Source: Steromphala cineraria (Eukaryota > Mollusca > Gastropoda > Trochida > Trochidae). Taken from it: 64,000 nucleotides of DNA. Location: the NCBI GenBank assembly GCA_916613615.1, contig OU744727.1, forward strand, positions 17,120,093 to 17,184,092, written 5' to 3'. Made by a program: the position numbers and the translations under genes. The notes under the pieces were generated by a model. It was not told where the DNA came from and made no database searches. It worked only from the letters and a program-made list of their open reading frames with translations. This document shows, piece after piece, positions 48,282-61,147 of this stretch (its first letter is position 1; each line of letters starts with the position of its first letter).

Positions 48282-49956
48282 CTTATGCCGGACGTAGGTA
48301 GGGGTATTGGTATCATATTTTGATTAATGGACTATACATACAACTTGATCAACCATTAATGTAAGTTCATTCGAAATGAAGATAATGAGCATACATGTAT
48401 GTATAATTAGTTACCTGCGGCAGAATATTTCCAGAGAGGAGAGCTGAAGGAATGTGTAATAAAAATCGATTTACGTCAATGTTTTGTTAAAGTTGGTTCC
48501 TTTTTTAATGGGAATTTTTAGCAATCGCTTTTCAGGCATCCTCGGGGTTGCCTTTTCTAACAAAAGAGTATTTAATCACACCTTTTAAAAATTGGTAAAG
48601 ATTTGGTCCTTTATATTTGCAGTCTTAAACACTAGAGGAGTGCCTTTAGTATGACCAGCGCATAGCACATGTAGTTTCTCGCATGGTAGTTTGAATCTCA
48701 CAGTAAATATTTGAATGTATGTAGGAACCAAATACACGTATTAAAGAAATGAAAAATAGTTTCGATCGGTTAATAAGTGAGATAGATCCCTGGTTCTCAG
48801 TTTTTACATTTGATGCAAACCCAGCCACCCATGTTTTCCAAAGCCTCCAACGTTAAAATTTGGACCATTACAATTTATGGAAAGTTGTTTTTCAAACGCT
48901 TGAGACACCAAAGGATCAAGAAAACGACATAAAGTTGTCAATAACATCTAAATCCTTAGTTCGCAAGCCAAAGCTTTATTCAAAACTATTTAAAGCCAAA
49001 AGAAAATAGAGCTCACGAAGCTCATCATCTTCATCAGTGGCAACTGATGGCAGTGTTGAAGGGGGCAGTGGCAATTCTTTTTAGTTAACAAAGGGATCAC
49101 TCAAACACGAAAATACATGTTTTCAATTGCAAGACATTTATTTTAATCAAAGGTAGTCGTTCTGACATGTTCAATTATGATAAAATCCATTTCCCTTCCT
49201 CAAACGATTAAAAGCACACAAATTGGCGCACGCAGTTTTCGCTCGATACTTCTTTTTAAAAATCATTCCACAATAAAGGATGATTGGGTTGAGTTATGAG
49301 ATTTTACATTTTTCATAAACTAATATTTAAAGTGAAAAATAATAAATAAACATTAAAAACGTACTATTTCCTACGCTGACAACATCTATTTTAGTATCTG
49401 GTCGAACGTAAAACATATCTTTAATTGGAATTTAAAAAAATAAAATGTCTTTATGTGTAGACACTAGACTTGGCAGCATTTTCTAGACTCAAGAAGGCTT
49501 CTCGTTTTTTTGGTTTTGCGTCTGGATAACTTGACAAATATGTATAGAAAAAGATTTTAAGTTGTTACAAAATTGTCAAGTATCAAGTTGATTTGAACGC
49601 AATCTGTTTATATAAAAGAGTCTTCTTATGCAATAGATGATATTTAATGATTTAGTATTTAAAACCCTCCTATTTTCCTACTTACGGACATAAGGTATTT
49701 CATGCTCAGCTCCACGTAAATGTAGGTATATATTAACATATAACTTATTTATAATACCTCGTATGTCGCCGCTGGTGTTCATGTTTGACTTTTCAAATTT
49801 GACTTGTATTCTGTCGATTCAAATAAAATATCTCACGATTTCATCTCGCATATATTCATCGATTTATTCATCGACACTAAAACATCAAACCATGAGTGTC
49901 TTCAGTGGGATTGTTATTTCTATTGACTTGAATCTATAAATCAAAAACTGATTTTC
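48282..49956. other. 3' UTR (to ~48480) and intergenic sequence
   Basis: After the probable poly(A) signal at 48458 the sequence is AT-rich, with no ORF of note and no recognised repeat. Confidence 0.45.
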
Positions 49957-49959
49957 AAA

Positions 49960-50030
49960 GGGGGGGGGGGGGGGGGGGGGGGGGCGGTCCGGACCCCCTG
50001 AACACCCCAACCCCCCTGGATCCGCCACTG
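49960..50030 (-). mobile_element. One terminus of a hAT-like element or MITE beside a G-run
   Basis: The minus strand reads CAGTGGCGGATCCAGGGGG from 50030, a terminal motif widely seen in animal hAT elements and their MITEs (recollection of the family). It runs into GGACCG and a 25-bp homopolymer G tract (49960-49984). The partner terminus was not found to the left, so the element is truncated here or the poly-G marks a collapse. Confidence 0.45.
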
Positions 50031-50045
50031 GTCCTGTCTTCCTGT

Positions 50046-53000
50046 GCACAGAGAGCTTTACACTTGGAGAACGAACTTCAACTAGATCTGTAAGAGTTAC
50101 CTCCCTCTATCACAAACTTCTCTTGCGCACACAAACACTCCGAGAAGGAACTTCAACTAGATCTGTAAGAGTTACCTCCCTCTATCACAAACTTCTCTTG
50201 CGCACACAAACACTCCGAGAAGGAACTTCAACTAGATCTGTAAGAGTTACCTCCCTCTATCACAAACTTCTCTTGCGCACACAAACACTCAGAGAAGGAA
50301 CTTCAACTAGATCTGCAAGGGTAACCTCCCTCTATCACAAACTTCTCTTGCGCACACAAACACTCCGAGAAGGAACTTCAACTAGATCTGTAAGAGTTAC
50401 CTCCCTCTATCACAAACTTCTCTTGCGCACCCAACACTCCGAGAAGGAACTTCAACTAGATCTGTAAGAGTTACCTCCCTCTATCACAAACTTCTCTTGC
50501 GCACCCAACACTCAGAGAAGGAACTTCAACTAGATCTGCAAGAGTTACCTCCCTCTATCACAAACTTCTCTTGCGCACACAAACACTCCGAGAAGGAACT
50601 TCAACTAGATCTGTAAGAGTTACCTCCCTCTATCACAAACTTCTCTTGCGCACACAAACACTCCGAGAAGGAACTTCAACTAGATCTGTAAGAGTTACCT
50701 CCCTCTATCACAAACTTCTCTTGCGCACACAAACACTCAGAGAAGGAACTTCAACTAGATCTGTAAGAGTTACCTCCCTCTATCACAAACTTCTCTTGCG
50801 CACACAAACACTCCGAGAAGGAACTTCAACTAGATCTGCAAGAGTTACCTCCCTCTATCACAAACTTCTCTTGCGCACACAAACACTCCGAGAAGGAACT
50901 TCAACTAGATCTGTAAGAGTTACCTCCCTCTATCACAAACTTCTCTTGCGCACACAAACACTCAGAGAAGGAACTTCAACTAGATCTGTAAGAGTTACCT
51001 CCCTCTATCACAAACTTCTCTTGCGCACACAAACACTCCGAGAAGGAACTTCAACTAGATCTGTAAGAGTTACCTCCCTCTATCACAAACTTCTCTTGCG
51101 CACACAAACACTCAGAGAAGGAACTTCAACTAGATCTGTAAGAGTTACCTCCCTCTATCACAAACTTCTCTTGCGCACACAAACACTCCGAGAAGGAACT
51201 TCAACTAGATCTGCAAGAGTTACCTCCCTCTATCACAAACTTCTCTTGCGCACACAAACACTCCGAGAAGGAACTTCAACTAGATCTGTAAGAGTTACCT
51301 CCCTCTATCACAAACTTCTCTTGCGCACCCAAACACTCCGAGAAGGAACTTCAACTAGATCTGTAAGAGTTACCTCCCTCTATCACAAACTTCTCTTGCG
51401 CACCCAACACTCCGAGAAGGAACTTCAACTAGATCTGTAAGAGTTACCTCCCTCTATCACAAACTTCTCTTGCGCACCCAACACTCAGAGAAGGAACTTC
51501 AACTAGATCTGTAAGAGTTACCTCCCTCTATCACAAACTTCTCTTGCGCACCCAACACTCAGAGAAGGAACTTCAACTAGATCTGCAAGAGTTACCTCCC
51601 TCTATCACAATCTCTCTTGCGCACACAAACACTCCGAGAAGGAACTTCAACTAGATCTGTAAGAGTTACCTCCCTCTATCACAAACTTCTCTTGCGCACA
51701 CAAACACTCCGAGAAGGAACTTCAACTAGATCTGTAAGAGTTACCTCCCTCTATCACAAACTTCTCTTGCGCACACAAACACTCAGAGAAGGAACTTCAA
51801 CTAGATCTGTAAGAGTTACCTCCCTCTATCACAAACTTCTCTTGCGCACCCAAACACTCCGAGAAGGAACTTCAACTAGATCTGTAAGAGTTACCTCCCT
51901 CTATCACAAACTTCTCTTGCGCACACAAACACTCAGAGAAGGAACTTCAACTAGATCTGTAAGAGTTACCTCCCTCTATCACAAACTTCTCTTGCGCACC
52001 CAAACACTCCGAGAAGGAACTTCAACTAGATCTGTAAGAGTTACCTCCCTCTATCACAAACTTCTCTTGCGCACACAAACACTCAGAGAAGGAACTTCAA
52101 CTAGATCTGTAAGAGTTACCTCCCTCTATCACAAACTTCTCTTGCGCACCCAACACTCAGAGAAGGAACTTCAACTAGATCTGCAAGAGTTACCTCCCTC
52201 TATCACAAACTTCTCTTGCGCACACAAACACTCCGAGAAGGAACTTCAACTAGATCTGTAAGAGTTACCTCCCTCTATCACAAACTTCTCTTGCGCACAC
52301 AAACACTCCGAGAAGGAACTTCAACTAGATCTGTAAGAGTTACCTCCCTCTATCACAAACTTCTCTTGCGCACACAAACACTCAGAGAAGGAACTTCAAC
52401 TAGATCTGTAAGAGTTACCTCCCTCTATCACAAACTTCTCTTGCGCACACAAACACTCCGAGAAGGAACTTCAACTAGATCTGCAAGAGTTACCTCCCTC
52501 TATCACAAACTTCTCTTGCGCACACAAACACTCAGAGAAGGAACTTCAACTAGATCTGTAAGAGTTACCTCCCTCTATCACAAACTTCTCTTGCGCACAC
52601 AAACACTCCGAGAAGGAACTTCAACTAGATCTGTAAGAGTTACCTCCCTCTATCACAAACTTCTCTTGCGCACACAAACACTCCGAGAAGGAACTTCAAC
52701 TAGATCTGTAAGAGTTACCTCCCTCTATCACAAACTTCTCTTGCGCACCCAACACTCAGAGAAGGAACTTCAACTAGATCTGTAAGAGTTACCTCCCTCT
52801 ATCACAAACTTCTCTTGCGCACCCAAACACTCAGAGAAGGAACTTCAACTAGATCTGTAAGAGTTACCTCCCTCTATCACAAACTTCTCTTGCGCACCCA
52901 AACACTCCGAGAAGGAACTTCAACTAGATCTGTAAGAGTTACCTCCCTCTATCACAAACTTCTCTTGCGCACACAAACACTCCGAGAAGGAACTTCAACT

Positions 53001-56000
53001 AGATCTGCAAGAGTTACCTCCCTCTATCACAAACTTCTCTTGCGCACCCAAACACTCCGAGAAGGAACTTCAACTAGATCTGTAAGAGTTACCTCCCTCT
53101 ATCACAAACTTCTCTTGCGCACCCAAACACTCAGAGAAGGAACTTCAACTAGATCTGTAAGAGTTACCTCCCTCTATCACAAACTTCTCTTGCGCACCCA
53201 AACACTCCGAGAAGGAACTTCAACTAGATCTGTAAGAGTTACCTCCCTCTATCACAAACTTCTCTTGCGCACACAAACACTCCGAGAAGGAACTTCAACT
53301 AGATCTGCAAGAGTTACCTCCCTCTATCACAAACTTCTCTTGCGCACCCAAACACTCCGAGAAGGAACTTCAACTAGATCTGTAAGAGTTACCTCCCTCT
53401 ATCACAAACTTCTCTTGCGCACCCAACACTCCGAGAAGGAACTTCAACTAGATCTGTAAGAGTTACCTCCCTCTATCACAAACTTCTCTTGCGCACACAA
53501 ACACTCAGAGAAGGAACTTCAACTAGATCTGTAAGAGTAACCTCCCTCTATCACAAACTTCTCTTGCGCACACAAACACTCCGAGAAGGAACTTCAACTA
53601 GATCTGTAAGAGTTACCTCCCTCTATCACAAACTTCTCTTGCGCACACAAACACTCCGAGAAGGAACTTCAACTAGATCTGCAAGGGTAACCTCCCTCTA
53701 TCACAAACTTCTCTTGCGCACCCAACACTCAGAGAAGGAACTTCACCTAGATCTGTAAGAGTTACCTCCCTCTATCACAAACTTCTCTTGCGCACACAAA
53801 CACTCCGAGAAGGAACTTCAACTAGATCTGCAAGGGTAACCTCCCTCTATCACAAACTTCTCTTGCGCACACAAACACTCCGAGAAGGAACTTCAACTAG
53901 ATCTGTAAGAGTTACCTCCCTCTATCACAAACTTCTCTTGCGCACCCAACACTCAGAGAAGGAACTTCAACTAGATCTGTAAGAGTTACCTCCCTCTATC
54001 ACAAACTTCTCTTGCGCACACAAACACTCCGAGAAGGAACTTCAACTAGATCTGTAAGAGTTACCTCCCTCTATCACAAACTTCTCTTGCGCACCCAACA
54101 CTCAGAGAAGGAACTTCAACTAGATCTGCAAGAGTTACCTCCCTCTATCACAAACTTCTCTTGCGCACACAAACACTCCGAGAAGGAACTTCACCTAGAT
54201 CTGTAAGAGTTACCTCCCTCTATCACAAACTTCTCTTGCGCACACAAACACTCCGAGAAGGAACTTCAACTAGATCTGTAAGAGTTACCTCCCTCTATCA
54301 CAAACTTCTCTTGCGCACCCAAACACTCCGAGAAGGAACTTCAACTAGATCTGTAAGAGTTACCTCCCTCTATCACAAACTTCTCTTGCGCACCCAACAC
54401 TCAGAGAAGGAACTTCAACTAGATCTGCAAGAGTTACCTCCCTCTATCACAAACTTCTCTTGCGCACACAAACACTCAGAGAAGGAACTTCAACTAGATC
54501 TGTAAGAGTTACCTCCCTCTATCACAAACTTCTCTTGCGCACACAAACACTCAGAGAAGGAACTTCAACTAGATCTGCAAGAGTTACCTCCCTCTATCAC
54601 AAACTTCTCTTGCGCACACAAACACTCCGAGAAGGAACTTCAACTAGATCTGTAAGAGTTACCTCCCTCTATCACAAACTTCTCTTGCGCACCCAAACAC
54701 TCCGAGAAGGAACTTCAACTAGATCTGTAAGAGTTACCTCCCTCTATCACAAACTTCTCTTGCGCACACAAACACTCCGAGAAGGAACTTCAACTAGATC
54801 TGTAAGAGTTACCTCCCTCTATCACAAACTTCTCTTGCGCACCCAAACACTCCGAGAAGGAACTTCAACTAGATCTGTAAGAGTTACCTCCCTCTATCAC
54901 AAACTTCTCTTGCGCACCCAACACTCAGAGAAGGAACTTCAACTAGATCTGTAAGAGTTACCTCCCTCTATCACAAACTTCTCTTGCGCACACAAACACT
55001 CAGAGAAGGAACTTCAACTAGATCTGTAAGAGTTACCTCCCTCTATCACAAACTTCTCTTGCGCCCCCAACACTCAGAGAAGGAACTTCACCTAGATCTG
55101 TAAGAGTTACCTCCCTCTATCACAAACTTCTCTTGCGCACACAAACACTCCGAGAAGGAACTTCAACTAGATCTGCAAGGGTAACCTCCCTCTATCACAA
55201 ACTTCTCTTGCGCACACAAACACTCCGAGAAGGAACTTCAACTAGATCTGTAAGAGTTACCTCCCTCTATCACAAACTTCTCTTGCGCACCCAACACTCA
55301 GAGAAGGAACTTCAACTAGATCTGTAAGAGTTACCTCCCTCTATCACAAACTTCTCTTGCGCACACAAACACTCAGAGAAGGAACTTCAACTAGATCTGT
55401 AAGAGTTACCTCCCTCTATCACAAACTTCTCTTGCGCACCCAACACTCAGAGAAGGAACTTCAACTAGATCTGTAAGAGTTACCTCCCTCTATCACAAAC
55501 TTCTCTTGCGCACCCAACACTCAGAGAAGGAACTTCAACTAGATCTGCAAGAGTTACCTCCCTCTATCACAAACTTCTCTTGCGCACACAAACACTCAGA
55601 GAAGGAACTTCAACTAGATCTGCAAGAGTTACCTCCCTCTATCACAAACTTCTCTTGCGCACACAAACACTCCGAGAAGGAACTTCACCTAGATCTGTAA
55701 GAGTTACCTCCCTCTATCACAAACTTCTCTTGCGCACACAAACACTCCGAGAAGGAACTTCAACTAGATCTGTAAGAGTTACCTCCCTCTATCACAAACT
55801 TCTCTTGCGCACACAAACACTCCGAGAAGGAACTTCAACTAGATCTGTAAGAGTTACCTCCCTCTATCACAAACTTCTCTTGCGCACACAAACACTCAGA
55901 GAAGGAACTTCAACTAGATCTGTAAGAGTTACCTCCCTCTATCACAAACTTCTCTTGCGCACCCAAACACTCAGAGAAGGAACTTCAACTAGATCTGTAA

Positions 56001-57832
56001 GAGTTACCTCCCTCTATCACAAACTTCTCTTGCGCACCCAAACACTCAGAGAAGGAACTTCAACTAGATCTGTAAGAGTTACCTCCCTCTATCACAAACT
56101 TCTCTTGCGCACCCAAACACTCCGAGAAGGAACTTCAACTAGATCTGCAAGAGTTACCTCCCTCTATCACAAACTTCTCTTGCGCACACAAACACTCAGA
56201 GAAGGAACTTCAACTAGATCTGTAAGAGTTACCTCCCTCTATCACAAACTTCTCTTGCGCACACAAACACTCCGAGAAGGAACTTCAACTAGATCTGCAA
56301 GAGTTACCTCCCTCTATCACAAACTTCTCTTGCGCACACAAACACTCCGAGAAGGAACTTCAACTAGATCTGTAAGAGTTACCTCCCTCTATCACAAACT
56401 TCTCTTGCGCACACAAACACTCAGAGAAGGAACTTCAACTAGATCTGTAAGAGTTACCTCCCTCTATCACAAACTTCTCTTGCGCACCCAAACACTCCGA
56501 GAAGGAACTTCAACTAGATCTGTAAGAGTTACCTCCCTCTATCACAAACTTCTCTTGCGCACCCAACACTCAGAGAAGGAACTTCAACTAGATCTGTAAG
56601 AGTTACCTCCCTCTATCACAAACTTCTCTTGCGCACCCAAACACTCCGAGAAGGAACTTCAACTAGATCTGTAAGAGTTACCTCCCTCTATCACAAACTT
56701 CTCTTGCGCACACAAACACTCCGAGAAGGAACTTCAACTAGATCTGTAAGAGTTACCTCCCTCTATCACAAACTTCTCTTGCGCACACAAACACTCAGAG
56801 AAGGAACTTCAACTAGATCTGTAAGAGTTACCTCCCTCTATCACAAACTTCTCTTGCGCACACAAACACTCAGAGAAGGAACTTCAACTAGATCTGCAAG
56901 AGTTACCTCCCTCTATCACAAACTTCTCTTGCGCACACAAACACTCCGAGAAGGAACTTCAACTAGATCTGTAAGAGTTACCTCCCTCTATCACAAACTT
57001 CTCTTGCGCACCCAACACTCAGAGAAGGAACTTCAACTAGATCTGCAAGAGTTACCTCCCTCTATCACAAACTTCTCTTGCGCACACAAACACTCAGAGA
57101 AGGAACTTCAACTAGATCTGCAAGAGTTACCTCCCTCTATCACAAACTTCTCTTGCGCACACAAACACTCCGAGAAGGAACTTCAACTAGATCTGTAAGA
57201 GTTACCTCCCTCTATCACAAACTTCTCTTGCGCACACAAACACTCCGAGAAGGAACTTCAACTAGATCTGTAAGAGTTACCTCCCTCTATCACAAACTTC
57301 TCTTGCGCACACAAACACTCCGAGAAGGAACTTCAACTAGATCTGTAAGAGTTACCTCCCTCTATCACAAACTTCTCTTGCGCACACAAACACTCAGAGA
57401 AGGAACTTCACCTAGATCTGTAAGAGTTACCTCCCTCTATCACAAACTTCTCTTGCGCACACAAACACTCAGAGAAGGAACTTCAACTAGATCTGCAAGA
57501 GTTACCTCCCTCTATCACAAACTTCTCTTGCGCACACAAACACTCCGAGAAGGAACTTCAACTAGATCTGTAAGAGTTACCTCCCTCTATCACAAACTTC
57601 TCTTGCGCACCCAAACACTCCGAGAAGGAACTTCAACTAGATCTGTAAGAGTTACCTCCCTCTATCACAAACTTCTCTTGCGCACCCAAACACTCCGAGA
57701 AGGAACTTCAACTAGATCTGTAAGAGTTACCTCCCTCTATCACAAACTTCTCTTGCGCACACAAACACTCAGAGAAGGAACTTCAACTAGATCTGTAAGA
57801 GTTACCTCCCTCTATCACAAACTTCTCTTGAC
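50046..57832. repeat. 75-bp satellite array, ~104 monomers
   Basis: Head-to-tail 75-bp monomers, e.g. from CACTCCGAGAAGGAACTTC through TAGATCTGTAAGAG and ACCTCCCTCTATCAC to CTTCTCTTGCGC. Each has one AGATCT site. Variation is confined mostly to four places: ACACAAAC, ACCCAAAC or ACCCAAC (the last gives 74-bp monomers), TCCGAG/TCAGAG, CTGTAAG/CTGCAAG, and GAGTTACC/GGGTAACC. The first monomer (50046-50120) is diverged and the last runs out at CTTGACGC (~57832). Because 75 is a multiple of 3 the array stays open in several frames for up to ~340 codons, but there is no ATG on either strand and frames break at every 74-bp monomer. These ORFs are artefacts. No centromeric or other role can be shown. 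Confidence 0.97.
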
Positions 57833-58380
57833 GCATATAAACATTTCTAGAAACTAAATAAACACATATGAAACAAAGTGGTTTCAAAACAACCATGAGA
57901 GTCGGTTGCTATTTTGCAGGATTTCTTGAAAATAATGTAACACCTGATCAAATCAACGTTACTTGAAGTAAAGAGGTTCATAGAACAAAACAATGATTCA
58001 CCACAAATCTTTATTATCCAACGATACCCTTCAGTTCTTAAATATGTACATAAAGAGTCAATCAAACACAGAAAAATTAAATATTTTTCAGAATTACTTG
58101 ATAAAAAATTGAAAACATCGTTCACAAATAAACAAAAAAACATTCTTGAAATAAGGACATCTCTTGCTACACGCTGAAGATCGGAGTTTATCTCAATAAT
58201 TAACTCAGGACAGATAATCCGTAATTCCTCGCGAACTCGTTGATTATTCATATAGTGTAGAATCAACTTAAAATCATTAACGATGATCAACAAGTTATTA
58301 CCAATTGTTTAAGTTGTACAAAATTTCCCGTTTGTATTGATTCGAGATAATTCAGGTCGATTTTGATGATCTGGATTCCG
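57833..58380. other. Satellite flank and 3' UTR of the small minus-strand gene
   Basis: TTTATT at 58010-58015 reads as AATAAA on the minus strand, a plausible poly(A) signal for the gene ending at 58381. A 148-codon minus-strand ORF (57847-58293) overlaps it. It is Cys/Phe/Ile-rich with no domain I recognise and is about what chance would yield in such a window. Confidence 0.35.
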
Positions 58381-61147
58381 TCACTCTGGATCTACGGGCA
58401 CCTGCTGTATGCGATCGTCTCCTCTGACACGCAGATATGCAACTTCTTTCATCGCCTCTTGAGAATCGGCGTGTAAGGGGTTAATCATATCCTTGTCTTT
58501 GAACGAGTCATACATGGCACCAAACGTTGACCTTTGGATTCTTGCTCTGTGTTGTCGCTTTGGAGGATCTGGTGGGGGCATGTCGTAGAGAAACATGTTC
58601 GGTGTCTCTGAAATGATGAAAATGTAAAATTTCGATAAATATTGTTAAATGCCTGTCAAAAGAAATACTCATTATAAGTGTTGGAGGTTATTATATTTGT
58701 GAAATATAAAGTGAAACCTTTGAATATAATTTTTACAATATTGCAATTTTTGCATGAGTCATAAAAACGTTTACCTTGGAACAATTACTATGCATCAAAT
58801 CAATATTTCGTTACATTACAATGTGTTAGAAGCGCACATAAAATAACAATCACTTCCTGACACTCCATGTTAACTCAAACTTTTTTCCTGCAATATATTG
58901 TTATCTTAAGCTTAATGAAAAGACCCATGCCTGGATGGATATTATTTTTACTATGGCTAGTAACTATAAATTTGTGCATGAATTTTGAAATACTTGGTGA
59001 AATTTGTGACTGAGGTTTTATTATTTCATTTGCTCAGTACTAAAAGACAAACATCAAATTGATTACGCATAGTAATGATAATAATTATAAGAATACTTTC
59101 TACATTTGTATATTGATTGAAATAAGAAACACTTTATCAAATCTTCGTCTAATTGAAATATAATTGTTTTATGTAAATTTAGCAATTACTCTACTCTTTT
59201 TGTACAAGTCGTATCACCATATCATATCATAATGGGTATCATCAAGATAAGACAATGTATTTGTTACTAAATGTGACAGAAGTGATTGTGAGAGCACCTC
59301 TACCGGGTTTGAACCAGGAACACTTGAACTCCGGGTGACAGTCATGCAATTTACGATTCACCTAAAGATACGTCTCTACGCTAGTCTTCGAGTCATTTCA
59401 TTTTTTCTTTAAAAAAATGAGCACTTGGTAATTGCCCCGGCCCCAAGTTAGGAGCTAAACGTAGCATAAATAATAGTTAGATTACTTCCAGATGGATTCG
59501 AAACTTGGATGTTCGGATGAGAGTTAGAGATTCTTCAGATAAAGAGAAATCGTTCTAGCACAAGCCAGTAGGGATGTTTTCATCTCACTCTGTCACACCG
59601 ATACTAAAAATATTTAGGATTTTGCCTAGTTCACGTGACTGCACTGTGAGAATACCAAACAGATTCTAAAACAATATGTCAATCCTAAAAGTTTGCATAT
59701 AAGTTACTCTGATTAGTTTTCAAGGTACAAAATAAAAGGTAAACATTTCTCGAGATTATTACATATGTAGACTTATAAGTAATTCCAAAGCCTACATAGG
59801 GCATAGTTTTCAGCTGATAACGTTAAACATATTAGACTACATAATCTCAACGTCAACATATTATTGGTTGGAATGACTAGAAATAATCCTTAATGTAGAG
59901 CCACATTTCCTGGAGTTATCAGCATTTAATATCTTTAAAGACAGGAGTGGTTTATAAGTCTTGCAATGTTAAGTTTAACTAAATTAATGCCAGTTGGTGA
60001 AATCAATTTTACTTACAGACAGAAGGATACATCATTTTTGACAGTATGGAAGGGTTTGATAGTTTTCAGACACACACATTTTATTTCAGCATAAGGCCAT
60101 TTACCAAAATACAAATTTTATCATTAATCTGTATAGACAGCATGCCTGAAATACATAAAGTAGATTTTTCAGTTGATTGCAATAGAAATTTAAAGCATTT
60201 ATTGTTTTATAATGTCTGTCTATCTAAACTGTTTCAGTCTTCCTGTAAAATCTGCCTCGAAGCCTGAATATTAATGGGAATGTGTTGTTAAATTCTATCA
60301 CAATTAACGTTTAAACAAAACGTTCACGGTTTCAACTTTTTCGGTGATGGCAAACTAAGCAGACAGCATCCGTTTCTAATAGTTTTCGATATTTCAGTAA
60401 ATAAAAATTAAGTTTCCTTTGAATCGCTGTTTATTTATTTTAAATAGGCGTCGATGAAAATGTGAGATTTCGTTATTGATATTAGCATACACTGATTTCG
60501 GCAAGAATTAAGCCAAATGATAAGGCATGAAAATTACGTAGTGTCTCTTTAAAGTGTTAAACATGTTACACCTTCAGATACCAACCATAAATCATGCAGT
60601 TTAGTAGAGATTTTGAACAAACACAAGAGGTTATACGGAACAAAGATATCATGGCAGTGAAAATTAAGTAAACAACCTGCTATAAATTCACAAAGAAGAG
60701 GCGGAACATTTTTTATATTAAACTATTTCCAAAGTCCTAAATAAGCATGAACCGCCCTGATGTACTGATATGATGATGATGTGTGGCTCATTTCTGTGTT
60801 TTAGGATAAATGCACATCCATTTTCCTTTCTTATTTAAACTTTTATGTCTAATGTCAACTTGAGTTAAAACAATATTTACGATGCATATCGAGCATAACT
60901 TTGCTCTTTAACTTAACATTAAATCATGTAAACTCATTTTATTGATATGTACGTTTGACTTTTTTTGGAAATTTTTATTACATTGTATGGATTAATAAGG
61001 AAGTATGCAATTTAACTATGAGTTGATACAGTCCGTTGTTTCAACGTTACCGAAAAGTAATTACTACTTTTTGAGAAGTTAATCAATTCAATTATAGCCC
61101 TATACAGTAGTAAAACATTTACCGCCCGTCTCGTCCTGAGATTTCAT
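58381..61147 (-). CDS. Small 83-aa protein, probable 2-exon gene, function unknown
   Basis: The terminal exon 58381-58607 has a clean acceptor (CATTTCAG) and encodes TPNMFLYDMPPPDPPKRQ, then RSTFGAMYDSFKDKDMINPL, then VAYLRVRGDDRIQQ before a TGA. Searching upstream on the minus strand gives an ATG-starting exon 61123-61147 (MKSQDETG plus one base) with donor G|GTAAAT whose phase fits exactly, so residue 9 becomes Glu across the junction. An in-frame TAG lies ten codons before this ATG. The product would be 83 aa: soluble, highly charged, with a proline-rich patch (PPPDPPK) and no signal peptide. Composition of the last exon is coding-like. The first exon is short and could be wrong; the terminal exon might instead be the tail of a larger protein. 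No family recognised. Confidence 0.5.
58608..61122. other. Putative intron of the small minus-strand gene
   Basis: AT-rich sequence with a possible decayed tRNA-related SINE on the minus strand near 59285-59345 (GGTTCAAACCC). A plus-strand ORF at 60046-60267 shows no domain. Nothing else was recognised. Confidence 0.35.

Noticed and set aside
50046..57832. CRISPR-like array (regularly spaced repeats)
   Set aside because: The whole 75-bp unit is repeated, with no unique spacers and no cas genes; the context is eukaryotic.
50123..57857. Many long plus-strand ORFs (up to ~340 codons) with a 25-residue repeat including REGTSTRSVRVTSLYHK
   Set aside because: They arise because the 75-bp satellite unit is a multiple of three. 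They have no ATG (starts are TTG), break at every 74-bp monomer, and show no sign of selection on the protein.
59285..59345. tRNA gene on the minus strand (GGTTCAAACCC)
   Set aside because: The T-stem does not pair properly and no A box or acceptor stem is visible; at most a decayed SINE.
60016..60050. Minus-strand exon ending at a GTAAGT donor, as a candidate upstream exon of the small gene
   Set aside because: Joining it to the 58607 acceptor creates a TAG stop at the junction.
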